Shown in pieces: positions 25,008 to 33,708 of a DNA stretch of 64,000 nt (the stretch's first letter is position 1; every line of letters begins with the position of its first letter). This DNA comes from JAUZRW01 sp034437755 (lineage in GTDB: Bacteria > Chloroflexota > Anaerolineae > Aggregatilineales > Phototrophicaceae), in NCBI GenBank assembly GCA_034437755.1, contig DAOTTV010000124.1:4544-68543 (forward strand). The letters run 5' to 3'. Under the pieces are notes generated by a model. It was not told the DNA's origin and made no database searches. It worked only from the letters and a program-made list of their open reading frames with translations. The position numbers and the translations under genes are program-made.

Positions 25008-26540
25008 ATGAATTTAGGCATTTTACTCAATCGACATGCTCAGTTTCGTCCCGATCACGAGGCGATCATCTTCGAGGATACGCGCCTGACGTGGTCGCAG
25101 TTCAACGTTCGGGTGAACAAACTCGCCCATGCCTTGTTAGCGATGGGCATCCAAAAAGGCGATAAGATCGCAACCGTCTTGCCTAATCATCTCGAAGTTC
25201 TCGATATTTATATGGCAGTCGCCAAAATCGGTGTCGTCGTCGTGCCACTCAGCCCGCTCTTGCGCGGGCAAGGTCTGGTACGGCTCATCAACGATAGTGA
25301 TGCGGTGCTAGTTATCACCGATCATTCCTTCGTCGAGATACTCGACCCGCTCAAGCCTCAGTTGGACGGTGTTGCCGACGAGCGCTATATCTTGATTGAC
25401 GAGCAAGGCAAAGCAGGCTACCAGTACTATTATGATCTCGTCGCTGATATGAGCGATGAGAACCCCGATAGCCTGCACATCATGCGCGATGACCCGTATA
25501 ACATCATCTACAGTAGCGGGACGACGGGCTTGCCCAAGGGCATCATGCACGATCATTACATCCGCATGATGTACTGCACGATCTTCGCCAGCAGTTACCG
25601 CATCACGCCTGAGAGCGTCATCCTGCACACGGGAGCGTTGATCTTCAACGGCGCGTTCTTAACCTTGATGCCGGCTATCTATCTGGGGGCGACGTACATC
25701 TTCACCCAAACATTTGATGCCGAGACTTTGATCGACATCATCGCGCGTGAGCGCGTCACGCATATCAAGATGGTGCCTTCGCAGATTATTGCGATGCTCA
25801 ACGCGCCCAACTACGACCCCGCGCGCTTAGTATCGCTGGAGATGGTCGGGTCAGTCGGTGCGCCGCTGTTGATGGAACATAAAGAACACCTGATGGCAGA
25901 TTTGCCGGGTCGCTTCATGGAGTTATACGGCTTGACGGAAGGCTTCGTGACCATCCTCGATAAGCATGATGCCGAGCGCAAGCCAGCGTCAGTCGGCGTA
26001 CCGCCGCCCTTCTTCGAGATGCGTATTGTCGATGGCGACGGCAACAACCTGCCACCGAACAACATCGGCGAGATTGTCGGGCGCGGCCCGATTATGATGA
26101 CGGGCTACTACAAACGTCCCGATCTGACCAAAAACGCCATCCGCGATGGCTGGCTCTATAGCGGTGATCTGGGCTATGTCGATGAAGATGGCTTTTTGTA
26201 TCTGGTCGATCGTAAGAAAGATATGATTATCTCGGGCGGGGTCAACGTTTACCCGCGCGATATCGAAGAAATCGTCGCCAAACACCCCGCCGTCGGTGAT
26301 GTCGCGGTGTTCGGCTTACCGGATGATAAATGGGGCGAAGCACCGGTCGCGGCTGTGATCCTGCTCGATAAAGGATCAATCACCGCCGATGCCCTGCGCG
26401 ATTGGGTCAACGAACGGATTGAAGCCCGCTTCCAGAAGATTCGCGATGTACGCTTCATGGACGACTTCCCGCGTAGTGCCGCAGGCAAGACGCTCAAGCG
26501 GACGATCAAGCAACAGTTGACCGAAGAACAAACCACCTGA
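25008..26540 (+). CDS. AMP-forming acyl-CoA synthetase/ligase (ANL family), 510 aa
   Basis: The enzyme activates a carboxylic acid to acyl-AMP and then acyl-CoA. Motifs are the P-loop-like YSSGTTGLPKGIMHDH (about residues 166-181), the adenine motif MELYGLTEGFVTI, the YSGDLGYVDEDGFLYLVDRKKD hinge (split as YSGDLGYVDEDGF and LYLVDRKKDMII), and the C-terminal catalytic Lys in PRSAAGKTLKRTIK. It resembles fatty-acid or aromatic-acid CoA ligases of the DitJ/FadD-like group. It lies 46 bases after phaC, on the same strand, and is followed by a Liv-type importer, suggesting uptake and activation of an organic acid that feeds PHA. The substrate is not known. Confidence 0.92.
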   Translation: MNLGILLNRHAQFRPDHEAIIFEDTRLTWSQFNVRVNKLAHALLAMGIQKGDKIATVLPNHLEVLDIYMAVAKIGVVVVPLSPLLRGQGLVRLINDSDAVLVITDHSFVEILDPLKPQLDGVADERYILIDEQGKAGYQYYYDLVADMSDENPDSLHIMRDDPYNIIYSSGTTGLPKGIMHDHYIRMMYCTIFASSYRITPESVILHTGALIFNGAFLTLMPAIYLGATYIFTQTFDAETLIDIIARERVTHIKMVPSQIIAMLNAPNYDPARLVSLEMVGSVGAPLLMEHKEHLMADLPGRFMELYGLTEGFVTILDKHDAERKPASVGVPPPFFEMRIVDGDGNNLPPNNIGEIVGRGPIMMTGYYKRPDLTKNAIRDGWLYSGDLGYVDEDGFLYLVDRKKDMIISGGVNVYPRDIEEIVAKHPAVGDVAVFGLPDDKWGEAPVAAVILLDKGSITADALRDWVNERIEARFQKIRDVRFMDDFPRSAAGKTLKRTIKQQLTEEQTT

Positions 26541-26627
26541 TCTGGTTTTTAGGGTGTCGCCCTGTGCGATCGCCTTTAAACAATTCACAAAATAAAGTTT
26601 ATTGATGGACGAAAGGGCTTAGGCAAT

Positions 26628-27854
26628 ATGACAACATTTCGTAAACTGATAGGTTTGATGGCGGCACTCGCCCTGCTGATGACGGGCAGTGTCTTCGCGC
26701 AGGATGCGCCCGAAGGCGAGCCAATCGTGTTCGGCTTCGTGGTCGATAACAGTGGTGTGGGGGCGCTCTTCGCTACATCGCAGTTCAAAGGGATGGATAT
26801 GGCGATAGATGACATCAACGCCGCCGGCGGGCTTCTCGGTCGTCCGGTCGAATACATCTGGGATGACTCCGAGCTAGACCCGACACGCGGCGCGACTATC
26901 GCTGAGCGGTTCGTGCTAGAAGACGATGTCGATTTCTTGATCGGCCCGACGAGCAGTGGTGTCGCGCTCGCCGTGACCGAAGTCGCCCGCGAGAACCAAG
27001 TGCCAATCGCCTTCCACACGTCGAACAGCATCGCGCTGACGACCACCTCATGGCATCCGTACATGGTACAACTCGTGCCACACACGACCATCGAGGGACG
27101 CGCTGTTGCTCAATATGCGGGTGAATTAGGTCTGACAGACTGGGCAACCATCGGGCCGGACTATTCTTTCGGTCGCGATGGCTTCGGCGCATTCGCACCG
27201 CGCCTGACAGAAGTCAACGAGTCGGCAGAGATCATCACTGAACAATGGCCAGCACTCAGCGAGCGTGATCTCAACAGCTATCTGACGGCAATCGAACTGC
27301 AAGCGCCAGAAGCCATATTCAGCAATCTGTGGGGCGACCAGCTGGTGACCTTCATCAGCCTCGCTGATGAATTCGCACTCTACGAAGAACTCGAATTCTT
27401 CGGGCTGATGGATACGGACGTGTTGAAAGCCATGGGCGAAGACATGCCCGAAGGCTTGTACGGCTATGCTCGCGCTCCCTTCTACGCTATCGACACCGAA
27501 CAGATGGCGAACTTCAACGAACGCTACTTCGAGCGTTACGACGAATATCCGTCGGACTGGGCGATCATGGTTTATGACTCGGTGACGGCACTCGCCGCCG
27601 CCGCTGAAGAAGCTGGCACCGTCGAAGGCGAAGCCGTATCCGAAGTGCTGGGCGGGCTGACCTTCCAATCACTCCGGGGCGAGTTAACTATCCGCGAATG
27701 TGACCACATGGCGAATGTTGGCGAGTATCTGGGTGTGACGACCTTCAGCGAAGAGTTCAACCTGCCCATCCTCACGGACATTACCTTCGTTCCGGCAGAA
27801 GATGTCTGGGATAGTTGCGAAGCCATCGAAGAAATGCGGATGGCAGATGAATAA
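26628..27854 (+). CDS. Liv-type ABC transporter substrate-binding protein, 408 aa
   Basis: The protein has a cleavable signal peptide (LIGLMAALALLMTGSVFAQD), then the type I periplasmic-binding fold of the branched-chain amino acid / amide family: IVFGFVVDNSGVGALFA, GLLGRPVEYIWDDSELDPTR, DFLIGPTSSGVALAVTEVAR. It is the first gene of a five-gene importer and is separated from the permeases by 348 bases holding a strong hairpin and a repeat element. This class transports many things besides leucine, including amides, urea and aromatic acids, so the substrate is open. Binding-site residues cannot be assigned by eye. Confidence 0.9.
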   Translation: MTTFRKLIGLMAALALLMTGSVFAQDAPEGEPIVFGFVVDNSGVGALFATSQFKGMDMAIDDINAAGGLLGRPVEYIWDDSELDPTRGATIAERFVLEDDVDFLIGPTSSGVALAVTEVARENQVPIAFHTSNSIALTTTSWHPYMVQLVPHTTIEGRAVAQYAGELGLTDWATIGPDYSFGRDGFGAFAPRLTEVNESAEIITEQWPALSERDLNSYLTAIELQAPEAIFSNLWGDQLVTFISLADEFALYEELEFFGLMDTDVLKAMGEDMPEGLYGYARAPFYAIDTEQMANFNERYFERYDEYPSDWAIMVYDSVTALAAAAEEAGTVEGEAVSEVLGGLTFQSLRGELTIRECDHMANVGEYLGVTTFSEEFNLPILTDITFVPAEDVWDSCEAIEEMRMADE

Positions 27855-27883
27855 GCGCTAAGGTATGATGCCTCGCGCAAGTA

Positions 27884-27915
27884 GTACGGGGACGGTGCGT
27901 GCATCGTCCCCGTAC
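27884..27915 (+). terminator. Strong hairpin after the substrate-binding protein gene
   Basis: GTACGGGGACG (27884-27894) pairs perfectly with CGTCCCCGTAC (27905-27915), and the pairing may extend inward through TGC/GCA. There is no T-run. Located 29 bases after the binding-protein stop and inside the importer operon, it is likely to stabilise the upstream mRNA or cause partial termination. Confidence 0.7.
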
Positions 27916-27965
27916 CTCGACAAATGACACATGGCTGGTTTTTTGCAAGAGTACACTTAATATTT

Positions 27966-28152
27966 TGGGTCTTTCGTATCTTGCGTGGTCAAGCTCTTTT
28001 TGTCCCCTTTTTGAAAAAAGGGAACGTCAAAAACTTTTGCTTTTTTGAACGCTATGCGTTCAAAATGAACAAGGTCAAGCAACGACAGTTCCTTGTGGGG
28101 GTGTGGGGGCAAAGCCCCTGCAACAAAAACCACGCGAAATCCCAAAGAGCCA
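27966..28152 (+). repeat. Dispersed palindrome-rich repeat, copy B (about 187 bp)
   Basis: This near-complete copy is inverted relative to copy A. It starts TGGGTCTTTCGTATCTTGCG and ends with CCCAAAGAGCCA. It contains CCCTTTTT/AAAAAGGG (28005-28022), CAAAA/TTTTG, a perfect 10-bp hairpin TTTTGAACGC-TAT-GCGTTCAAAA (28043-28065), a degraded version of the central palindrome, and GGGGC-AAA-GCCCC (28106-28118). It sits between the binding-protein and permease genes of the Liv operon. An open frame that runs through it into the permease is not coding. Confidence 0.9.
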
Positions 28153-28202
28153 ATATTTTTGCCCTATCTACCGTTACAAGAGAAGACATAGGTCGTTCTA
28201 TT

Positions 28203-29174
28203 ATGAGTTTCGATATTTTCATCCGCCTCGTGCTGGATGGCATCGCAAATGGCATGATTTTATTCATCATCTCGTCCGGCTTGACGCTGGTCTTCGGGGT
28301 GATGAACGTCATCAACTTCGCGCATGGGAGCCTGTACATGCTCGCGGCGTATATCGGTGTCGTGCTGGCAGGTCTCTTTGCCTCCGAACTGGTGGGCTTC
28401 GTCGTTGCGCTCGTCGTCGTGCCGGCGTTTGTCGCGTTGCTCGCCTTCTTGCCAGAGTATTTCTTGTTCCGGCGCATCTACGAGAAGGAGCATCTGTTAC
28501 AACTCCTGCTCACCTACGGGCTGACGCTGGTACTGAGCGACATTGTGCGTATTGTATGGGGCACAGACCTGTATCGCTGGTCGAAGCCGGATGTTCTCAG
28601 CGGGCGCTTCACGCTATCGCGCTTTTTTGAAGATCAATTCGGCATCAATTTCACCCTGTTTGACGTGCGCGTGGCGCGCTTCGATATTTTCGTCTTCATT
28701 GTCGGGCTGGCGATCGCCATCGGGTTGTGGTACTTGCTCCAGCGCACGCGCTTCGGGCGTATCATCCGCGCGGCGGTCAACAATCCTGAGATGCTCTCGG
28801 CACTGGGGGTCAACGTCAAGCTGATCTTCACCGGCGTTTTCATGCTGGGCGCGGCATTAGCCGGTCTCGGTGGTGTGCTGGATGCGGTGCGTAATCGCTC
28901 GGTCGTGCTGGGCATGGATGCGAAGATGATTATCCTCGCCTTCGCGATCGTGGTCATCGGCGGGCTTGGGAGCATCCCGGGCGCGCTCATCGGGTCGATG
29001 ATTGTCGCTATCATTCTCGCCTTCGGCATCGTCTTGCCGGATCTCACGCCGGAACCCTTCAGCACTGTTCTGAGTGCCATCCCCGATCAAGCGCTACCGT
29101 TTCTCGTGATGGCCGTCATCCTGATCGTGCGTCCGTGGGGTCTGCTGGGTAAATCTGAAACGAAGCGGTTATAG
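28203..29174 (+). CDS. livH: Liv-type ABC transporter permease (LivH-like), 323 aa
   Basis: A polytopic inner-membrane subunit with about eight helices. Family motifs are SSGLTLVFGVMNVINFAHGS near the N-terminus and the EAA-like cytoplasmic loop followed by FAIVVIGGLGSIPGALIGSM. ATG 28203 (MSFDIFIRLVLDGIANGMIL) is chosen; the in-frame extension back to 27924 translates repeat copy B and has no initiation signal. It is followed by the second permease after 11 bases. Confidence 0.92.
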   Translation: MSFDIFIRLVLDGIANGMILFIISSGLTLVFGVMNVINFAHGSLYMLAAYIGVVLAGLFASELVGFVVALVVVPAFVALLAFLPEYFLFRRIYEKEHLLQLLLTYGLTLVLSDIVRIVWGTDLYRWSKPDVLSGRFTLSRFFEDQFGINFTLFDVRVARFDIFVFIVGLAIAIGLWYLLQRTRFGRIIRAAVNNPEMLSALGVNVKLIFTGVFMLGAALAGLGGVLDAVRNRSVVLGMDAKMIILAFAIVVIGGLGSIPGALIGSMIVAIILAFGIVLPDLTPEPFSTVLSAIPDQALPFLVMAVILIVRPWGLLGKSETKRL

Positions 29175-29185
29175 GATCAAACACT

Positions 29186-30250
29186 ATGCAACAAACACAT
29201 GTGAACAACAGATTCAGCAACATTACGAGCTTGCCGCAGTGGTTGTGGCTCGTCGTTTATCTCGGTGGCGCGGCATTGCTGTTCGTGATCTTATCCGATT
29301 TCCAGAAGACCATCGTCAGCGAGATGTTGATTATCGGTCTCTTCGCGCTCAGTCTCAATCTCATCATGGGCTATGGCGGGATGGTGCATTTCGGTCATGC
29401 CGCGTTCTACGGTCTGGGTGGCTATACCGTCGCCGTCACCATGCAAGAATTAGGCTTTAGCTTCTACTTCGCGTTCATCCTCGCTCCCTTTGTCGCGGCG
29501 CTGGGCGCGTTGATTATTGGCTGGTTTTGTGTACGGCGGGTGCGTCTATATTTCGCCATTTTGACGCTGGCGTTCGGTCAATTGGTCTACACGATCGCTT
29601 TCAATGCGCGTGGTTTGACCGGTGGCGATGACGGCATCACCGGTTTAGAGATGCCGGCCCTGCTCGATACACCGGGCAATTACTACATCTTCACGGTGAT
29701 CGTCTTCTTACTGTGCTACATCGCCCTGCGGATGATCGTGCGCTCGCCCTTCGTCTTAATCTTGAAAGCCACGCGCGAAAACCCGGAACGGGCGCAGTTC
29801 ATCGGCGTGAATGTCAAGCGGCATCAGCTGATTGCATTCGTGCTGGGCGGCTTCTTCGCCGGCATTGCGGGCGGGCTACTGGTGGGCGAGCAACACTTCG
29901 TCGGCGTAGAGATGATGTTCTGGACGACATCCGCCGTGCCGATTCTGGCGAGTTTGCTGGGCGGCATGTATACCTTGTCGGGGCCGGCGGTTGGCGCGGC
30001 GATTCTGGTCTTTCTTGAGTTGACGCTCAACCCCTTCTTGCAGAACGTGTTCAACGCTATTTCTAACAATGTCAGCAGTGCGATTGTAGCATCAGGTGGC
30101 ACAGCCCCAGAATGGCTGGCGAATCTCGCGAATGCACAACTCTGGCAATTTGTGCTGGGGATCATCACGATCACGATCGTTCTCACCGCGCCGACGGGCT
30201 TAGTCGGGCTGGCACAAAAACAATTAGGCATTGATGAAGGTGACGTATGA
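29186..30250 (+). CDS. livM: Liv-type ABC transporter permease (LivM-like), 354 aa
   Basis: This is the second membrane subunit, with about nine helices. LivM hallmarks are LIIGLFALSLNLIMGYGGMV followed by HFGHAAFYGLGGYT, YFAILTLAFGQLVYTIA, and the cytoplasmic loop KATRENPERAQFIGVNVKRHQL, which contacts the ATPases. The last codons overlap the next gene by four bases (GTGA/ATGA-type overlap at 30247-30250), so the ATPase is translationally coupled. The helix set is complete, with no frameshift. Confidence 0.92.
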   Translation: MQQTHVNNRFSNITSLPQWLWLVVYLGGAALLFVILSDFQKTIVSEMLIIGLFALSLNLIMGYGGMVHFGHAAFYGLGGYTVAVTMQELGFSFYFAFILAPFVAALGALIIGWFCVRRVRLYFAILTLAFGQLVYTIAFNARGLTGGDDGITGLEMPALLDTPGNYYIFTVIVFLLCYIALRMIVRSPFVLILKATRENPERAQFIGVNVKRHQLIAFVLGGFFAGIAGGLLVGEQHFVGVEMMFWTTSAVPILASLLGGMYTLSGPAVGAAILVFLELTLNPFLQNVFNAISNNVSSAIVASGGTAPEWLANLANAQLWQFVLGIITITIVLTAPTGLVGLAQKQLGIDEGDV

Positions 30251-31011
30251 GTGTATTGGTACTAGACAATGTGAGTAAATCCTTCGGCGGTTTGCAGGCG
30301 ACCAATAAGGTCAGCTTGACGGTCGATGAAGGCGAGTTGGTGAGCATCATCGGACCAAATGGCGCGGGTAAGACGACGCTCTTCAACCAGATTTCAGGCT
30401 ATATCCTGCCTGATTCGGGCACGATCCAGTTTCAAGGGATCAACATCACCGGCGCGCCCCCGCATGAGCTGGTGCACGTCGGTATCGGGCGCGCTTTCCA
30501 ACGCTCGAACATCTTCGCCCGCCTGACAACTTACGAAAATATTCAGGCGGCGGTCATCAGCGCCAACACCCATGAACTCAACTTCTGGCAACAACGCCTG
30601 CGCCGTGCCCATGTCGATCAACGCACGCATGAGATTCTGCGTATCATCCAGCTGGATGACAAACGCGCCGGACGCAAAGCCGGCACGCTGGCATTGGGCG
30701 ACCAGAAGCGGTTGGAAATCGGTCTTGCGCTGGCGCTGAATCCGAAGTTACTGCTCCTCGATGAACCGACGGCGGGGATGTCGCCACAGGAGACCGAAGA
30801 TACCGTCGCGCTCATCAACGACATCACGCGCCAATTCAACATGAGTCTGCTCTTCACCGAACATGATATGGATGTTGTCTTCAACATTTCACAGCGGATC
30901 TACGTGCTTGCGATGGGTCAAGTGATCGCTGAGGGCGCACCGCAGGCAATCGCCGATAATCCGCGCGTACAACAGGTGTATCTGGGCACAGAAGCCGAAC
31001 TCGAATTTTAA
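30247..31011 (+). CDS. livG: Liv-type ABC transporter ATP-binding protein (LivG-like), 254 aa
   Basis: An ABC ATPase with Walker A IIGPNGAGKTTLFNQISGY (about residues 34-52), signature region TLALGDQKRLEIGLALALNP (an LSGGQ variant, LALGDQ, usual in LivG), Walker B KLLLLDEPTAGMSPQE, and switch His in LLFTEHDMDVVF. AFQRSNIFARLTTYENIQAA is typical for LivG. It starts within the end of livM and is followed 19 bases later by LivF. Together the two ATPases drive import through LivH/LivM. Confidence 0.94.
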   Translation: MSVLVLDNVSKSFGGLQATNKVSLTVDEGELVSIIGPNGAGKTTLFNQISGYILPDSGTIQFQGINITGAPPHELVHVGIGRAFQRSNIFARLTTYENIQAAVISANTHELNFWQQRLRRAHVDQRTHEILRIIQLDDKRAGRKAGTLALGDQKRLEIGLALALNPKLLLLDEPTAGMSPQETEDTVALINDITRQFNMSLLFTEHDMDVVFNISQRIYVLAMGQVIAEGAPQAIADNPRVQQVYLGTEAELEF

Positions 31012-31030
31012 AGGCAAAGGACAACGCGAC

Positions 31031-31741
31031 ATGCTACTTGACGTAAATGATATTGAAACCTTCTACGGCTTAAGCCACATCCTCTTCGGCGTGTCGATAC
31101 AGGTGACGGAAGGGGAATGCGTGTGCCTGATGGGGCGCAACGGCGCGGGTAAGACGACGACGTTACGCAGTATTATGGGCACGACACCGCCGAAAAAGGG
31201 CGAGATTCACCTCAGAGGGCAGGCGATTCACGGTAAGAGCGCTAGCGACATCGCACATCTCGGCATCGGGCTTGTGCCTGAAGAACGCGCGATCTTCGCC
31301 GATTTGACCGTGTGGGAGAATCTGGACGTTGCGCGCAAAGCCGGCACTAATGGCAAGACCGACTGGACGCTCGAGCGCGTCTACGATTTCTTCCCGCGCC
31401 TAGCCGAACGCCGCGACCAGATGGGCGGCACGTTGAGCGGAGGCGAACAACAAATGTTGACCATCGCGCGCACGCTGATGGGCAACCCCGACCTACTCCT
31501 GCTGGACGAACCCTCGGAAGGTCTCGCGCCCTTGATCGTGCAGACGATCGGCAAGCTGATCAAAGAGATTCGCGATGATGGCATGACCATCCTGCTCGCC
31601 GAGCAGAACACGTACTTCGCGCTGGCATTGTCCGATCGCGTCTACATCATCGACGACGGACGCATCCAATTCACCGGCACAGCCGATGACGTGCGCGCTA
31701 ACCCTGATGTGATCCGTGAGTATCTCGCCGTTCACGATTAG
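31031..31741 (+). CDS. livF: Liv-type ABC transporter ATP-binding protein (LivF-like), 236 aa
   Basis: This is the second ABC ATPase: Walker A LMGRNGAGKTTTLRSIMG, signature GGTLSGGEQQMLTIARTL, Walker B LLLLDEPSEGLAPLIVQ, His-switch replaced by Gln as usual in LivF (ILLAEQNTYFAL). GLVPEERAIFADLTVWENL is a LivF hallmark. An AAAGGACAA ribosome-binding site precedes the ATG. It is the last gene of the importer and is followed by a hairpin at 31753-31790. Confidence 0.94.
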   Translation: MLLDVNDIETFYGLSHILFGVSIQVTEGECVCLMGRNGAGKTTTLRSIMGTTPPKKGEIHLRGQAIHGKSASDIAHLGIGLVPEERAIFADLTVWENLDVARKAGTNGKTDWTLERVYDFFPRLAERRDQMGGTLSGGEQQMLTIARTLMGNPDLLLLDEPSEGLAPLIVQTIGKLIKEIRDDGMTILLAEQNTYFALALSDRVYIIDDGRIQFTGTADDVRANPDVIREYLAVHD

Positions 31742-31752
31742 GGGCGTATTGC

Positions 31753-31790
31753 GTCCACAAGGCGGATGTGGATTTAACTACCTTGTGGAC
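31753..31790 (+). terminator. Hairpin after the Liv operon
   Basis: GTCCACAAGG (31753-31762) pairs perfectly with CCTTGTGGAC (31781-31790) over a loop of 18 bases. It lies between the convergent livF and MFS genes. No T-run is present. Confidence 0.5.
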
Positions 31791-31859
31791 ATTGACTGTT
31801 GCCGTCGATTGAAATGTGGGCATCTGATTGCGTCCTGTCATCTATGGTGTATGCGTCCG

Positions 31860-33152
31860 TTAATCGCCGCTTGCCGGTGCCGGTGCATCCAGCATATCGC
31901 TTTCCATGCGTTCTAACGCGGGTACAATCCAAACCCAGATCAAGGACGGAACCAGCGCAACAACAGCTGTCCCCCACACGATCCAGCCGATATTCTCGAC
32001 TCCTACCGTATCAACCAACCACCCGTGGATCAATTGGCTGACGACCGTCCCGGCGTAGAAGCCGATCATATCAATCGAGAACATACGCCCTAGCTTACTA
32101 TCGGGCGCGCTCTTTTGGATGACGACGTTGCTATACGTCCAGTTGATCGACCCGCCCATCGAGCGCGAGAAAATCGCAAGGCTGACGACCGCCAGCGATG
32201 TCGCCACGCCGAGAATACCCCACCCCAGCATGATGAACGCGAAGCCGACGATAATCAGGCGGCGCAGACGTTTGACCGTGTTATCGTTGAATAGATTGGT
32301 GAGGATCGGCCCCGCAATCGCCCCAACGCCGAATAAGCTCCAGAGGATTGCCAGCGATAGTTCACCATTGGTGCCGATGACGAAGATTTGCGTCGCGTAG
32401 ATCGTCATCAAGGTGTCGATGTTGCCCAGACTTTGCCCGAATTTGACGAAGATGCCGGCGGCAACCTGTGGCGACTTCCGCAGGTAGCGCAAGCCTTCGA
32501 TAAAAGACGTGTCCTCGTCATCCGCGCTCGGTTCAATGCCGATGGCTTTCGCCAGCTTGCGCCCGCGTTGTGGGTCATAATCCACCCACATGATAAGCCC
32601 CCCCGCCACAACAAAGGTGATCGCATCCATGATGAGCGCGGCACGAATGCCGAAGACATACGCGAAAACACCGCCGAGAATCGCGCCCAAGGCCAGCATC
32701 ACCGACCATGTGACGCTCATCAGGGTGTTGCTCTCGACAATATCGTCGGATTGTACCAGCGCCGGAATGATCGCCGCTTGCCCTGGCTCGAAAATGCTGG
32801 AGAGTGTGAACTGGATGATGGTCACCAGATAGATCAACCACAGCATATCAGGCCCATCAGCCAGCAAGAAGAACGGCACGACGGCCGCCCGCAGGAGATT
32901 ACTCCACACCAACAGATTACGCCGATTGAAGCGGTCGAGCAATACGCCGGCGAAGGGCGCGGCAATCAAGGGTGGCAGGGTGCGAAACACCAGAAAGAGG
33001 CCGATTGCCACGCCTGAGCCATCGCTATACAACGCGACCAGCCCCAGCAAAGCGACGGTGTTGAACCAATCACCGGTCAGGCTAATCACCTGGGCAATCC
33101 ATAACTTGGCATACTGTGGATTGCGACGTAACAAATGATAATATTCCAGCAT
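31860..33152 (-). CDS. MFS transporter (EntS/MFS_3-like exporter), 430 aa
   Basis: A twelve-helix major facilitator. The N-terminal helix begins after YAKLWIAQVISLTGDWFNTV, and the loop 2-3 motif reads GVLLDRFNRRNLLVWSNLLR, a clear MFS motif A variant (G-x-L-x-D-R-x-x-R). Family members export siderophores, drugs or small metabolites. It stands alone, convergent with livF and divergent from crcB. The start ATG at 33152 is followed by LEYYHLLRRNPQ. The substrate is unknown. Confidence 0.88.
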   Translation of the reverse strand: MLEYYHLLRRNPQYAKLWIAQVISLTGDWFNTVALLGLVALYSDGSGVAIGLFLVFRTLPPLIAAPFAGVLLDRFNRRNLLVWSNLLRAAVVPFFLLADGPDMLWLIYLVTIIQFTLSSIFEPGQAAIIPALVQSDDIVESNTLMSVTWSVMLALGAILGGVFAYVFGIRAALIMDAITFVVAGGLIMWVDYDPQRGRKLAKAIGIEPSADDEDTSFIEGLRYLRKSPQVAAGIFVKFGQSLGNIDTLMTIYATQIFVIGTNGELSLAILWSLFGVGAIAGPILTNLFNDNTVKRLRRLIIVGFAFIMLGWGILGVATSLAVVSLAIFSRSMGGSINWTYSNVVIQKSAPDSKLGRMFSIDMIGFYAGTVVSQLIHGWLVDTVGVENIGWIVWGTAVVALVPSLIWVWIVPALERMESDMLDAPAPASGD

Positions 33153-33312
33153 AAGTGCTCCGTTCTCGTTGTGCGGTGTTCGGTTATCTTAATCGAGATG
33201 CCAGCAGACCAACAATAGACATTCCAGCAATATCTACGTTGACATTCGTAAGGGGCATCAGTACGATGCAACGCGTTTTGCCTGTCTAAATAACAGTTGA
33301 AGGACTCTGTGT

Positions 33313-33699
33313 ATGTCGTTATTGCCCCTGCTCTATGTCGGTATCGGTGGTTTTCTCGGGGCGACCGTGCGCTATCTGTTATCGACGTGGTTGCATCAAC
33401 ACATGGCAGACCTGCCGCTAGGGACAGCCCTCGTCAACGTGACGGGGTCGTTTGTGCTGGCGATCGTCCTAGTCTGGGCACAGCGCGACATCAACCCACT
33501 GCCCGATCACGCTAAGCTCTTGCTAGGCACGGGCTTTCTCGGGTCATATACCACATTCTCGACCTTTGCTAATGAGAGCATCCGCCTCTTACAAGCGAAT
33601 TGGCGCGCAGGTGTGGGATATGTTGTCGCGACGAACGGTCTCTGTTTGCTGGGGGTGGTGCTGGGGTTGTGGGTTGCCGCTTATCTATGGTCGAGTTGA
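33313..33699 (+). CDS. crcB: Fluoride exporter CrcB/Fluc, 128 aa
   Basis: A four-helix fluoride channel subunit that works as an antiparallel dual-topology dimer. Conserved features are GGFLGATVRYLLSTW at the N-terminus, GTALVNVTGSFVLAI (the Asn of the pore) and GTGFLGSYTTFSTFANES (the TTFSTF break with the Phe box and Na+ site). The length matches the family. I looked for a fluoride riboswitch in the 160 bases upstream and did not see one. It is followed after 9 bases by uppP, separated by an AGGAGGA ribosome-binding site. Confidence 0.93.
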   Translation: MSLLPLLYVGIGGFLGATVRYLLSTWLHQHMADLPLGTALVNVTGSFVLAIVLVWAQRDINPLPDHAKLLLGTGFLGSYTTFSTFANESIRLLQANWRAGVGYVVATNGLCLLGVVLGLWVAAYLWSS

Positions 33700-33708
33700 G
33701 GAGGACAT

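Noticed and set aside
27924..28202. Upstream extension of the LivH permease reading frame
   Set aside because: It translates the dispersed repeat B and contains no ribosome-binding site; the family starts at the ATG at 28203.
33153..33312. Fluoride riboswitch upstream of crcB
   Set aside because: I looked for the conserved core and pairing of the crcB motif and saw only a loose GGGGCATCAG resemblance without the required stems.
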